A stretch of DNA of 64,000 nt. Source: Coptis chinensis. Lineage: Eukaryota > Streptophyta > Magnoliopsida > Ranunculales > Ranunculaceae. The stretch lies in NCBI GenBank assembly GCA_015680905.1, contig CM027381.1, positions 71,227,501 to 71,291,500 on the forward strand, given 5' to 3'. The notes beneath the pieces were generated by a model. The model did no database searches. It was not told the DNA's origin and saw only the letters and a list, made by a program, of their open reading frames with translations. How positions within the stretch are numbered: position 1 is the first letter of the stretch; every line of letters starts with the position of its first letter. The position numbers and the translations under genes were made by a program. This document shows positions 47,691-60,800 of the stretch, piece after piece.

Positions 47691-48524
47691 TAAATACATG
47701 TGCTTCTGCGTAGCTGATTAGATAACGTAATTACCTTTGGAAATAATTATGAGCCACACCCCCATACCCATCGGATCTCGAGTACTAACATTCTATGAAT
47801 GCTGTGAAGTTAGCAAAATAGTTGCACTGCTAAAGAAAAGAAAAGCCTGAGAAGATGAGATCTCGAGACTCCCCTTTCAATTTTTTTTAGTCAGTTACTA
47901 TTTGTAAAAGTGATAATGCATCAATCTAGCCATTTAACCTTAGCTACAAATTTAGTGCATTTAGCAAAACAAAACACAAATAGGCGGAACAAAGTAAAAG
48001 CAACCCACATTCACAGTGTAAAACTTCAAAAGAGTTAATCAATGGTTACTGAAACAATCAAATGTGATTTGAAGCTTGTAAAAACAATGATGTTAGTAAG
48101 ACATTGTCTTTGTAGTTTAGTTGCAGTAACCTGTATTCTTGTGATAATAATCAAAGAATAGAATACTCACAAATACACAATTAATCAGCACAAAACGGGG
48201 ATCTACAAAGCATTCTAGTGGAGTTTAGTGGTGTTCATCTATCTACAGGTGAATAAATAAAAATGCCAATATGACAAACAATGTAAGAAAGTAAGAAATA
48301 ATAGTCGAAAAATGGAAATAGAGAATGATTGGAATCATCGGTATGACAAATCAAATTTCACCAGTTTGACGTCTTGCAATGGTTTGCATCTTCACTTGAT
48401 GTTTCAACTATCCATAAAAGCTTGTGGTTTCTTGACATCAACCATTTCCCAGCTTCATGTTCTTCATCTCACCCTTAACCGGCCTGCATGTCCATAATGC
48501 TTGTCGCTTGCACGTCTGCTGGCT
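47691..48524. other. AT-rich spacer
   Basis: No coding, RNA or repeat feature recognised. Confidence 0.4.
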
Positions 48525-48647
48525 TCAAGCTTTCAAGTAATCTTCAATAGCAACATCCTTTACTTGGGGATTCATTGCACACACAAACACATCATATTTG
48601 CAAAAAGCCTGAAAGTATTGCAACATCTTAAGCATTAAATGGCTTTC
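48525..48647 (-). other. Candidate terminal exon of an unidentified gene
   Basis: After a good acceptor (CTATTTCTATGTGTGCAG) the minus strand reads 40 open codons, beginning ESHLMLKMLQYFQAFCKY and ending VAIEDYLKA and TGA. The protein family is not recognised. It could be the last exon of a minus-strand gene whose earlier exons lie to the right, but no complete model can be built. Confidence 0.3.
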
Positions 48648-51600
48648 CTGCACACATAGAAATAAAATAATAATTCAGGCATAACATTAACTTGAATTGC
48701 ATATTCCAATTCCATTAGTTTTTAGAAACCTTAAGGAAATCAAAAACTTCCTTGAAAGTAAGAGGACAAAGGTTACCTTTGAAAGTGGTGATGTATCTTG
48801 GATTTAGAATTCAATGAAACAAACTAAATCAAATGAACCCCAATTCACAATTCACAATTCACTTCTCAGCAAATGACCAAACAAAAAATGCACACTGAGT
48901 AGAGACAAAATACCAACCGAGTGATTGGGAGAGAGAGATATCTTTGAGTTTTGTTTTGCATTTGTGGTAGAAAAACAAATAGTATTGAATACAATGAAAT
49001 TCATTTGTTTCTCACCAATGCCATGCACTGATATTGGAGCTTCTTTAGTGTGCCGCTTTTATACTATGTATTCAACCACCCTTGCTTAAATGTTGTTAAT
49101 ATGAATATTTTTTGAAGTAACAAAATTCTTCAAGGATGAACACAATAATTGGCTATATTATACAGTTGGAAAAACCAATCTAATAGAGACTTCGAATGTT
49201 GATTAGAACACACATTAACTGTAATTGATTGCTACAATGGACATCCTATCATTGTATTACAAACAAATACAATTGATACATGGCCACTTCATCGTAAAGG
49301 TTGATCCGTAGCCACTTCTAAATAGTTGGTAAGCCTTCCAATGGATTACCAAAGTTGAAGACGACCCTATATAAGTTTCAAGCAACATGTAAAGAACTAA
49401 GGTGTTACTTAATCCAGACACACAAATACAGTAGATTTCCTCTATAGTTCAGCTCCAATTGCAAGTTGCAACAGACATTGATGTCATAAGGATATACTCC
49501 AATACCTGGCCAGGATTCTCCAAATACGAAAGACACTAAATCAGTATCAAAAAACAAATTGAACTATAATCACGCTACAAACACAATTTCTCCAAGGGAA
49601 CTAATGACATAAATTTCAATTTCAAAAACAGTACCGTTGAAATTCCACTTAAAAACATGAATCAAACGGATACGGACATATGATTACATACCGAATTTCG
49701 TATATTTTGATGGAAAAAGATGAAAATAAAATAAAAACACGTGATAAGAATCCATCCCTTCAAATTGCATACATTTTGATGAAAAAACTAACCATTAGAC
49801 TCGCTTTTATTTTATTTTTATTCTTTTAAATATATTATTAGTATTATTTTTATTATATATATGGGTGGGGTGGGGTGGGGTGTTGTATCTGGCTTGTAAA
49901 ATGAATAATTGAGCAACTCAAAAGGCTTAAGAGTACGTCAAAAAAGCCATACCCATATCACAACAAAAAGTTTAGTTATTTCAATGAAGGTACGTGCAAG
50001 GATATTTCTAGAAATAAAGTCACCCGTCCACATGCATTTCGTATGGAAGGTGTAAGGTTATCAACTGATATTAATTTTTGGAAGAAGTTAGATGAAATTG
50101 AGGGGTCTTTAACTCTTTTCATAACGTTTGAAATAATTAGTTAATGAATTAAATATTTTTTGAAACATTTACCAATGAAATGCCACACACACTCACACAC
50201 AATTAGAAGCTCCACCACCATTTATGTTAAAAGACCTTCCATCTAGCTCAACCAAATTTTAGAAGAGCTTGCAATTTTAAGAGCATGAGCGAATCATTCT
50301 TCTCTACTAGTTCCAAGTCAAAATTTATATTAGCCTTTACTTTTTAAAAAAAAAAATTTGAGCCAATTTGGATATTAGAATTGATTTGGTTTGTTTTGAA
50401 ATAATTAGATCAACTATGTTAAACTGGTTTTAGTGGATCAAATTGCATTTTATGTTGTAAATTGGTTTTATTTTTGGGCTTCATTTCAATCTCCTTACTC
50501 TCTAATTACCCCATTTCCCCCCTTAGTTTGCAACCTCAAATTCTTAATGGAAATATAATTAGGAATACAAGTGTAAATCACTTTAGTTTTGTTATTACTG
50601 ACATTGACTTCTCTTTGATTGTTTTTGGAGTTCAATTCTTGGCACCTGACTTTCATCTATTCAACATAATTATGATTAATGTCATATCGTTAACAGTTTG
50701 TATCCTCATTTTAACGCATTTGATTGCAAAACTTTAAACTCACATCTCTTTGGGTTGGAGATTGCAATGATGATGAACTAATCACTTTTAGTTTTCACAT
50801 GGTAAACAGTCTTTTCACGCTATTATGTTTTTGATCCATGCCATGAACGTTGCCTTTTTTTTCCTTGCAATTTAATTCGTCATTTCTATTTTCACTTCTG
50901 TTTGTCTTTTGGAAACTGGAATTTTATACTATAAAGTTTGTGTGTAGGTATTTCATTTTTGTTTCTCTCACTTGTTGAGCCTCAACGCCACGCCACTTGT
51001 GATGTAAGTTGGGATCAAATAGTTTGCTCATGTTGTGTTTATTAAGTTGTTTGCTTCTTAATTCCACATAGCATATACATAATGATATGCATACCAATTG
51101 TTGTAAGTGGCCCATCCGACAATTCATATTGTACGTCAACAGCCCACATCGTGTTGCTAAAAGTTTGTTATAATTTGGCCAACTTTGTACAATACTGCAT
51201 TTGATTAGGCCCTTCTCATTTATCACTCTCACCATACTGCATGCTTCGTTTTCCTATCGCTCAATTATCATTTTCGTATTGATGTAATGGTGTTAATGTT
51301 TGAATTGAGTTCCAAGTGATTGGTAGTCCAACTTTTATACGAGACTGTAAACACAAATTTGTCACAATCAACGCTTATGTATCATTAACACAGTAAACAC
51401 CATGTCTAAGTTTCATCATATTAACTTCCAGGCTTATAAATATGTAGACCCCAAACCACTAATTTACAAGGAAAACCTAATAAATGAGAATGAGGTATGT
51501 AGCAGGGACATTATTGAAGCTGGAATGTTCTTAGAAAGTTGAAATCTATCAGTAAGGGAAGTAACTGTAAAAGCCAAGAAAATTTGCACCAGCTTTCGCA

Positions 51601-53539
51601 TCCTTCTCATTTTACTCAACCCAACACTATGGTGTCTTAGTACAATATTTAGAAATTTGAAGGCTTCTCTTTGGATGTGTAGGAATTTTATCAAGGAGCT
51701 ATACAACCTTGGACTTAGAATGCTGGATGTAATGGTTTTTCCATGGGGTGTTGGCCTTAGAGAAAGAGAAGTTCATTTTATGGAAATTGTTGTATTAAGG
51801 AGTTCATGAAGGCCAGTGTCTAGAAATTTCAATGGAAGATTTAGTGATAATTTGAAATTGTATTCTCAAATGGATGCTGGTGTCCTACGTACTTAATTTC
51901 ATTCCGAGTAAGTACGTGTTGTATTTACATAATTTTTTATCCGTCTTAATACTATCTATATCATCATTCATTACTTCATGGGATCCCTTACTTCATTAGC
52001 TTCCACGTGTTTTGAACTTTTAATTTTCACTTGATGAGCTGATGTTTTGGTAATTAAGCAAGTAGCATACCAACACAACCAGAATTTGTCTAATAGACTT
52101 TCTTCTCACTGGGGTTTGGGGTTTGTCCTCATTAATTAATTTGCTTGGAAACTAAATTTTGTTGTAACAACATTTTTGAGAATCTCTTTATTGTGAATGT
52201 CGCAGGGTGGTGGTAGTAAGATAAGGGACTCAAGGATATATTTGATTTGATCAATTTGCACTTCACAAACACTAAATACTGGCGTAATAGAATCTACGAC
52301 AATGGATCTGCTTGGGTGAAAGTGGCATGGGGCAAAAACTTAGGCATACCCATTTCCTCCTAACTCTTACTCGACAATTTTTCTCTGTCTCTTGATTTCA
52401 TGGGAGTTCAACTCATAAAAGGACAACTTTAAACTACACTTATGACTCTTGAGGAAGCTCTACGTGATAAGTGTACTTCAAAGCCAGTTCTCAAGAATGT
52501 TATCAATTAATGTAAAAACAAAAAATCGAAGTGAAGCGAAAACTGGTAAAGATGTTCAAATCTCCTTTCCACCATTCCACCTATTACGAAAACATTTTAA
52601 TAAGATATTCATGTGAGCTGACCATAGGGGCCACAAATAGTCGGTCATGTGAACTTGGACCACCTATGCGCTGGTAAACAAAAACCACATAACAAAAGGA
52701 GGGGGAAGAGAGAGGTGTGATGTCATTTTTTGGCATATACTTATATGGATGTAGCACTTAACATCAAATGGTAAACTTATGATGTAAAAGATGACATCAC
52801 CAGGAAGCTTCTTTGATCATATATACTATTTTTGGGCACAGTACACCTCAGATTAATTTGTATAAAGTAAGTAAAGGCTAACCTCTAAATCATCAGTTGA
52901 TCATGGGAGGCCTAGTGGATTGGGTATCCAAAATTTCTCCTCCATGCATAGTTCCTGCACTTTGTTGAAAAAATCACCTTTAATACCTTCACCGCTTTAA
53001 CAAAAAACAATAGATTGAAATTGTAACAAAACTTGAATAGCTATCAATAGGTTCGATTCCTACCTTTATTAGCTAAATGTGATTTAAGGGGCATTGGGAA
53101 TATAAATTCTAAAAATAGAAAAAGCCCAAAACCATTTTAAAACCAAAACAAAACTTGAATAGCTACTTAGCTTGCCGTTAGATTATACAGAGTTACCTAC
53201 TACAACTTCCATATCAAACTCAATATCCATCATGTGATGCCTCTAGCATGCAACTTCAATTACATATATCATCTACATTGTGCAAATGAAGTAGCTAACA
53301 ATGGTGGCAAATTTCTTTTGTTTTTTGCTTATTTTCTTGTTTTTTTTGTTGTTCTTTTTATTTGAACCAATGAATGGGATATCCAATTCCAGACAAAACT
53401 AAGAAGCGCATCTGGATTTCATTTGTATTCTTGACAACAACAGTAATAAAAGGGAAAGATGAGTGAATGCAAATATATTTTTCATACAAAACAATTACAC
53501 CATAATAAGTGCACCAAAAAGTAATTATATATTGATTCA

Positions 53540-53540
<1 letters not shown>
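48648..53540. other. Long AT-rich spacer
   Basis: No gene supported. A guanine-rich repeat lies at 49863-49881. Short open frames here show no recognised motif. Confidence 0.4.
49863..49881 (+). repeat. GGGGT repeat, possible G-quadruplex
   Basis: Four G-runs of three or four separated by single T (GGGTGGGGTGGGGTGGGGTG) meet the usual G-quadruplex pattern. It is isolated in AT-rich sequence. Confidence 0.6.

Positions 53541-53603
<63 letters not shown>
53541..53603. repeat. (AT)n microsatellite
   Basis: About 31 uninterrupted AT repeats. Poly-Tyr/Ile frames across it on both strands are artefacts. Confidence 0.95.
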
Positions 53604-53606
<3 letters not shown>

Positions 53607-54459
53607 AGTATAATATTGGAACATACAATTACATGGTTAAAACTTTCTTTGAGCCACTACACCTTGAGCAAAGCCAACCAATGCACTAAAAAGAAACTAA
53701 AAAACTAAAAAATAGTTGACAACAATGTTTTGTATAATGATAGCCATAACATTATTTATTTTATTCTATTTTGTGAGAACTTATTTCGCTAGATGCTTAA
53801 TTAATTCATGCATCAATGCATCAATGCATGTTCGAAAATAATTGAAGCAGTCCATTTGCTACAGAGAACCATTGGATATTGCCAATGCAACATATTTTTC
53901 ATTGTGAAATTATTATCAAAAGAGAAACATAGGATAAAAACACAAATAGCATATGCCATACCATTTAATAATCAATTACGCTCGTAATGCGAAATATATA
54001 ATCCTAGACGTTTTAACACAACTATTGGATTTTATTTCTCAAACAATTAGGATGATCTGATCATAAAACATATAAGGAAAAGAAGAAGTTCATTACCACA
54101 TATTGGCATACACACTGTTAATTCATTTGATTCCTTGAACAAAGATCCCTAAGAGGAGATGATTTCTACAGCAATGCAATCAAATGATGCAAACATCAAT
54201 AAAGATAAATAATATCGGACAAACACAAAAAAGGTTCCAATTTCCAGTAAGTTTGATGCCAACTTTTCCTTTAGTTTTTTTGGTTAAGAGGGAAACACTA
54301 ACATGTTAAGTGAAACCTGCACTACAAAACAAAGTTGGAGTAGTTGATAAACTCACGATGTAAGAGTTTATCAACCAAGGTTCTGTGTTTGTATGTATGG
54401 CTCATTACACTGCCCTCCTCAAATGTAGAGATGAAGAAGGGAGGGAGAGCAACAATTTG
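53604..54459. other. AT-rich spacer
   Basis: Nothing recognised. A small tandem ATGCATCA repeat lies at 53808-53828. Confidence 0.4.
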
Positions 54460-54905
54460 TGATTGGTGATGCTAGAGTTATCAACCAGAAAGGCCTGAGA
54501 AGAGAAGGCAAATAGAAAAAGAATGCTCGTTCAAACACCAATTTGAAAATAATGTACACAACATTGAAATTCAAGTTAGAAATTTATAACTGGCATTTCT
54601 TAAAAGAATGCATATGTATACATAATGTAATTCGCTGAAGAACCAGTATGCATGTACCCAACAAAATTAAAACACGTAAATAGAGGGAAAGAGGCAAACT
54701 GATAAAGCTGTCATTCCGTCTATGGTGGTAGAACAGATTGACCTCAAATTAGAAACTGAAGGTGTGATTTAATCCAACGGAAACTCTATTGATATATTTG
54801 AATATTTTATCAATTACATAAGCTTAAAAACATTATTTCTTCAATAAATATTATACTTTGATGAAGGAGAAAGGCAAAACAAAATAGACATACCTGCGAT
54901 GCGTC
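54460..54905. repeat. Dispersed repeat, copy 2 (partner at 41112)
   Basis: The second copy of the 41112-41622 segment, same orientation. It ends at the same CATACCTGC splice-donor-like edge but lacks about 65 bp present in copy 1. Sequence beyond both edges differs. Confidence 0.75.
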
Positions 54906-57419
54906 GAGAAAGAGACCTCTAAAAGTCCAGTCCAACTTTGCAGGCCACGGGTGGTTTAACCTCTGAATGTACACAATGTATTAATAGATTGTTTAATTTC
55001 CAATGCTTATGTTTTAGCCCATTAATTTTTGATTAATTGAAAATTTTATTAAACCAATGCATGTATTGAATTGTATTAGCCCATTAATTTTTTATTAATT
55101 GAAAATTTGATTAAACCAATGCTATCCTCTCATTAATAAGGGCTATGCAAATCCCCAAACACATCTAACTCAGATCTCGAGAAGATCCCCACCACCCTTT
55201 GTCTATCCATTTTGTTTTATTATAATAAACTAGGTATCACCCATGCCTACGACACGATTTGTTATAAGGTACTTATTATGTTGTTTGTGGCATTAATCTT
55301 AGTACACCCAAAATATTTTTAAATGTGTGGTCTATGTGGAAATTTGTAGAGATTTTATTTTGAAGTGGTTGTTTATTTTGTGGATGCAAGCATATGGTGG
55401 TGTCTCAGACCAAAACATTGTGCCCTTTGATAGTTGGAGCCTTTTGATAGGTATCAATTTTACTTTTTCTAAATGCAGCTACTCCTTATTCACTTATGGT
55501 TACAAAGCTAAAATCTAATGAACTAAACATTTGAATATTGATATGTGCAAAATAATTTGATTAGTCGGACATGAGTGATAGTTGGGCATGCAAATTGTAC
55601 CTAATCAATATTATAGAGTTGATCTATACATAAATTATTAGGAAAAAAAATGAACAAAAGCAGCCTAATTAAAGTCTATTCAGGAAAAAAAATGACATGG
55701 ACGTCATCCTCTACCACGCCTTTAACAATTTTTTGATGAACTTGTTCATAACTTTATATACAACCATATGAAACATTGTCCAGTACATCAATATTGATTT
55801 TCAAGACAATCTTCTAATCTTCAAAATAAAATTACATTGAGTAGTCTTAGCACACTGTGAGTCATATTCTCAAGTGAAATGACACACTCACATAACCAAA
55901 CAATAGATATGAATAAACTACTTGATTAAGGCAAAACCTTAGGACAATAAAATGAAGCTTGTTTTGTTTAGTTGTTTTCAAAGAACTTGAGAAGTTTAGA
56001 GCATATGACATGCATCATTTTTTTTACATGGTTAAGTAATTTAAATCTCAAATGTTCTTTTGCATGGTCAAGTAAGCCTAAGACTCCAAAGAATATTATC
56101 AGACAATGTTTAGATGAAATGCAATAGAGTTACTGATCAAACTGTAACTGAGATTGAGAGGAGCAAAGTAGCAAACTATGCATGCAGTTCAAAATGGTAA
56201 GTTCCATATGATGTGCGACAATCTTAACCCTTAATACATTAGCCGATGCCATAGTTCAAGATTTCAAAATTATTAGAATTCTGAAAATCTGAAAAACCGA
56301 AATTAACTATATTTCGACCCTATGTTGTATTTCCATTCCGACTTTAGCGAAATATACAATATTTCGACCCTATGTTTTATTTTATTTTTTATTTTCTCAA
56401 AAAATGAAATATTCGGCGGAATTCCGATATTCCGTGTGAAATCATGAACACTGGCCTATGCACAAAATTTAAAAGAAGGGATGCCAACAAACTAACTTGT
56501 TCGTTACTTGCATCTTGGTGTAAACCTTGATCAATCTAGTTAGTGCTCGTGCCAAATTTCATAAAGTTATTGTGACATTTTGTAATAATTTGAATTAACA
56601 TATGCAAAATTAATTTTCTCATTTGTGTTGTTTCTCACAAAAGTAGTAGCCATATGAATTCAGCCAAATTCTTATTGGAAAAAAAAAACAATGAATTCAG
56701 CCAATAACTCATATTCATTGACATGGTTTAAACCAACATTATATTGGTCTCTTAATGAACTATATCGGTGTCTTAATGAACTACTTTGGTCTCTTAATGA
56801 ATAATTTAGCAATTGCACAACTCTTGTCTTGGACACATACTTTAATTCATGTGTTTTTACTAATGGAAGAAATTTAGTAGGAAATGGAAAACATTTGTGA
56901 CATTCATCTCACCAAAATTAATTTGGGTATAGTATACATGAATGGAAGATCATGCTTGTTAATTGTTTGAAGAGAAACTCACGCATGTTCACCCATGCTT
57001 TGGAAATACGTATCTGCTTCCAAATCACATCTATTTGGTTTCGTGTGTAATTGTGTATGCAACCTCTGAATGAACAATGTAGATTACTTTATGAGTTTAT
57101 GATTTATGGTTGGGTGTGTAATGTTCAAGTTGAAGGCAGAAAAAATGGAGTTGTCTTCTAAACCAGGACGTCTTCGTTACTATGTCTAAGCACCCCTGAA
57201 CAACATGACTCCATGCCTCACTAAAATCTGGCATAACACCCCATGTTTCATTGACATTATAATATTTTAAATCCTTTATGAACCCGCATAGAATTTTTTT
57301 TTATCTAAATGGAACAAAACTTCTTTCAAATTAAGCATAAAACAAAAGTTATAACTGAAAATCCCAAACAAAAATTGCGCCACTCGCAAACGCTACAAAG
57401 TTACCATCAAGGTGACATA
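54906..57419. other. AT-rich spacer with a diverged repeat copy
   Basis: 55222-55385 is the partner of 47545-47690. A pair of TATTTCGACCCTATGTT copies lies near 56310-56375. No gene recognised. Confidence 0.4.
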
Positions 57420-57890
57420 GTCTACAATGTCAGAGAGTTTTGTGCAAATATTATCATGTAGAAAACAATGTACAGAAATATAATGATGGTAGCATAAACA
57501 AAGCCTACCAAGTAACCTCCTATTAAATTTGAAAGAGATCCTTGCTCCACTGCTCTCTCAATACCCCAAACGGATAGCCCAACATTCAGCCAAGTAACTT
57601 GCACTCTTTGGCAACCTGCAAGTAAGTGCTCCCATAATATGTCCCTAGTTCTTCTTGTACCCCTGCACCATCTGAATTCATTTTAATGCCCAATTCCAGT
57701 GCAATATTACTATTGAAGTGAAATCACATCATGTTCCTCGAGTTAAAGTCCCAGTGTGCTTTATCTACCTCTTGATACCCATTTTGCATTTTGTTTGCAA
57801 GCAATGCTTGTCATCAGAAACAACGACCTGGTTCCTAGTCTTCCATATCTCCCATGTAGTGGCCAAAGCCCAGCATATTATAGATCATTA
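57420..57890 (-). pseudogene. LINE retrotransposon remnant (RNase H end)
   Basis: The minus strand reads ALATTWEIWKTRNQVVV (57870-57815), the W-x-I-W-x-x-R-N motif just before RNase H in plant LINEs. It continues with a NSDGAG motif (57685-57665), then LAECWAIR and IERAVEQGS in shifted frames (57600-57535). These are the RVT_3 RNase H landmarks. Several frameshifts and no upstream reverse transcriptase: a 5'-truncated, decayed copy. Confidence 0.7.
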
Positions 57891-60800
57891 ATAATATAAC
57901 TTGATACAAAATAATTTAATTACCTCAACAGTCTTTATATTTGCATCAAATGACCTTGAGTAATTTCCATGCCATACCTGCAAGTCTTGGGTAACGCAGC
58001 CATCAAGAAAGAATAACCCATGTAAACATTGTAACGTTAATTAAGCTGCTAAAACATTCTTTTTCGCTTTTTGGAAAAAAAAAACCATATAAAAAATAGT
58101 TGAATTTTATTTGTTGCTTCCTTCTTGACGCAAAGAAAAAAAAACTAAGAAGTTAAGACAATGAACCATTTTGCATAGTGATAATGAAATATAAGCCAAC
58201 AATGAAATCTCTACTTCCAAAAAAGGCCAAGTAACATTTTCTTAGCTGCATCATATATGTTGATGTTGTCCTAGAGATGGGACTCAAATTTGTGCATTGT
58301 TGAAGTTGCTGGTGCTTGCCCAGTTGTATGCTCCAAATAAAACATCTCTAATTGCTGAAGTCCAACACAAACTAAAGCATCCTAAAACAAATTTAACAAA
58401 GCCTTTGACACTGTCCTTTGTATTATTCTTTATGCCATGCCCAAGCTAAATAGACTCAGCATCCACGCTAAAGTTAGGCTATGGTTAATCACATAATTGT
58501 GGCTAAAATAATCTACAATGGTGGTGATATTTGGAACGAAATAGGCATAACTCATGGTGCATCGAATCTCGTATAAAAATTCCAATACCAAAGCTACTAA
58601 AGAAGTGTAACAAAGTTGGCATGATAGTAGAAGTTCAAATGAAAAGGAGTTAAGACATTATACCTGAGATCAAATAATTGACACCGCAACGGTGCAAGTC
58701 GTATTTCACCATCAAAGAACATATCCAACCATGGCTTCTTGTTCTTCATTAGTAGTACAACGGTTGCCATAACTATTCTCACACAGTTTCTGGAAATCTT
58801 AATTTGTCATCTAGTCAAATATAACTACTTTTTATTTCAGTTCCAATATGGAAAAGAGGCACATTTCTCACTTCTCACACAGAACCTGAGACAAAAAGGA
58901 GAAAAAATATCATTTGTACAAGGAATAACTCCTCGAAAAAAGCTCAAAATCGCAACTTCCAACCTTCCATCCCCAAAATAATAATAATATATCATAACAA
59001 ACTCAAAGAGCTCCAAAATAATTATACATACCAAGGATGACAGAAAAGAAAAAGATTGTTTTCTACCTACATGTAAAGTTGTACAGAACAAAAGAAAATT
59101 GGAATCACATGTAATCATGCACCTTCCCATACAATAAATGAAACTCAAAGCCTCAGATCATTTCAAGACCTTACAACTACAGGTTCTTCAACATTTCAAC
59201 AAACAAATTCAAGCATCTAAAAAGCATTGCTACGCATGATCCTAAAAATGGGCATATACATCACCAATTGAACTGGAATTATTAGCTAAACAAAAGTGAA
59301 AGTTAAGGAATCAAACCCAATAAACTTACCTTAAAATTAATCAGAGGACCCCTTTTGTACATAATAAAACTTGATACGTTTTTAGTCTGGGATAAATTAG
59401 CTAAAGAAATTTCTCCAATTCACATAACAAATATAATCTCAATTGAAAGAATAGTTGTTTTCTATAGCACAAAGACTATACATGCCTTAGAATCCTACAC
59501 GAGTTGATTGTGAATCATGAAATCTTATTTAATCCGCAATGACTTCAAAAAAATAAGTAGTAGCTAAAAAAATTCATCTATCTCACATGTATTTTAATCA
59601 TATTCATTGATATAGTTTTATGTCTTTGAAAATATGTATATGCTTACCTATAATGAATTCAACCTCAAGAACTTTGGAATTGACCTGAAATTCATTAAGA
59701 AAAAACCACAAAGCAAAGACCCAAAAATTTCTTACCAATTATTAATCTTTGAAGCCTATTTGGCTTGGATTACACACTCTAAAATGTGGTTTTGGTCGGC
59801 TGATTGAAAGTGTCAATATTCAAATGAACTACTAAGCATCAACAAATAACAAAATAATTAACATGTTTGGTCGTTAACCATCGTGACATTATGTTGGAAG
59901 CATATCAACATTGTTATGGGTGCTGCTTGCTCCTCTATTGATAGATTAATAGAATTATTGTGATTATAAGACCACCAAATTTTTATTCTCTTCCTTTTAA
60001 ATATAAATTTCCCTTAAGAAAAAAAAAGAACACAAATCAAGGAAGAAGTGCTTCAATAGTATGAGCAAACCATTTTTTAAATGAAACCATACAAACATTT
60101 TATAAAAAAAATAAATATTAAGTCGTACTTGGTTTCCACACATTAACAAATACTTGGTATGTACATGTGAAAGGAAGGCAACAAAGTTCTAACAACCATC
60201 TTTATATGGAAGGCAAAGGTATTGATGTAACATAAGTTAAAGTTTACTCTTCGAATTTCCCAAATAAAATGCGCATCATACTTTGGTATTTTAAATCCTA
60301 AACTACTAACCAAGAATTCAAATACAGATGAGAAGACTAAATTTTTTATTAGGTTGCATACAATTAGCATGTGAAAGAGCTTAAGATTTTAGATGAACAC
60401 ATTCTGGAGGAATAGATTGATCGACGCCATGATTTCTTGCGTTATAGGGCTATACCAAGTACCAACATACAAAACTAAAAGATAAAAAGAATTTGAGTAG
60501 ATGCAATAGGAAAGTGGGCACCAGCCACCAAGTCATGGTTTCTTGCTCTCACATAGAAAACTACTTAATTAAAGAATCGTGTCCCAGTTGATATAAAGAA
60601 CGAAATTAAATTGCCAAGTTGATTTAAACCAATTAAAAATTCCAAGCTTGAGTTGAAAAGCTTGAGTTTAGTAGACCACACACCTAATATTATCTCCTTG
60701 TTGAAGCAATTGACTTCAATTCTGAATATATGCACCAAAGTACTTTAATAGCCATGAGACATCATTAGGTCTTCCATTGAAGGTACTTGATGAAGTCTCA

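Noticed and set aside
53040-53070. GGTTCGATTCCTACC, reminiscent of a tRNA T-arm
   Set aside because: The T-stem has a mismatch, and no acceptor, D or anticodon arm can be built upstream.
53358-53708. Open frames on both strands with Tyr-Ile repeats
   Set aside because: They are only translations of the AT microsatellite.
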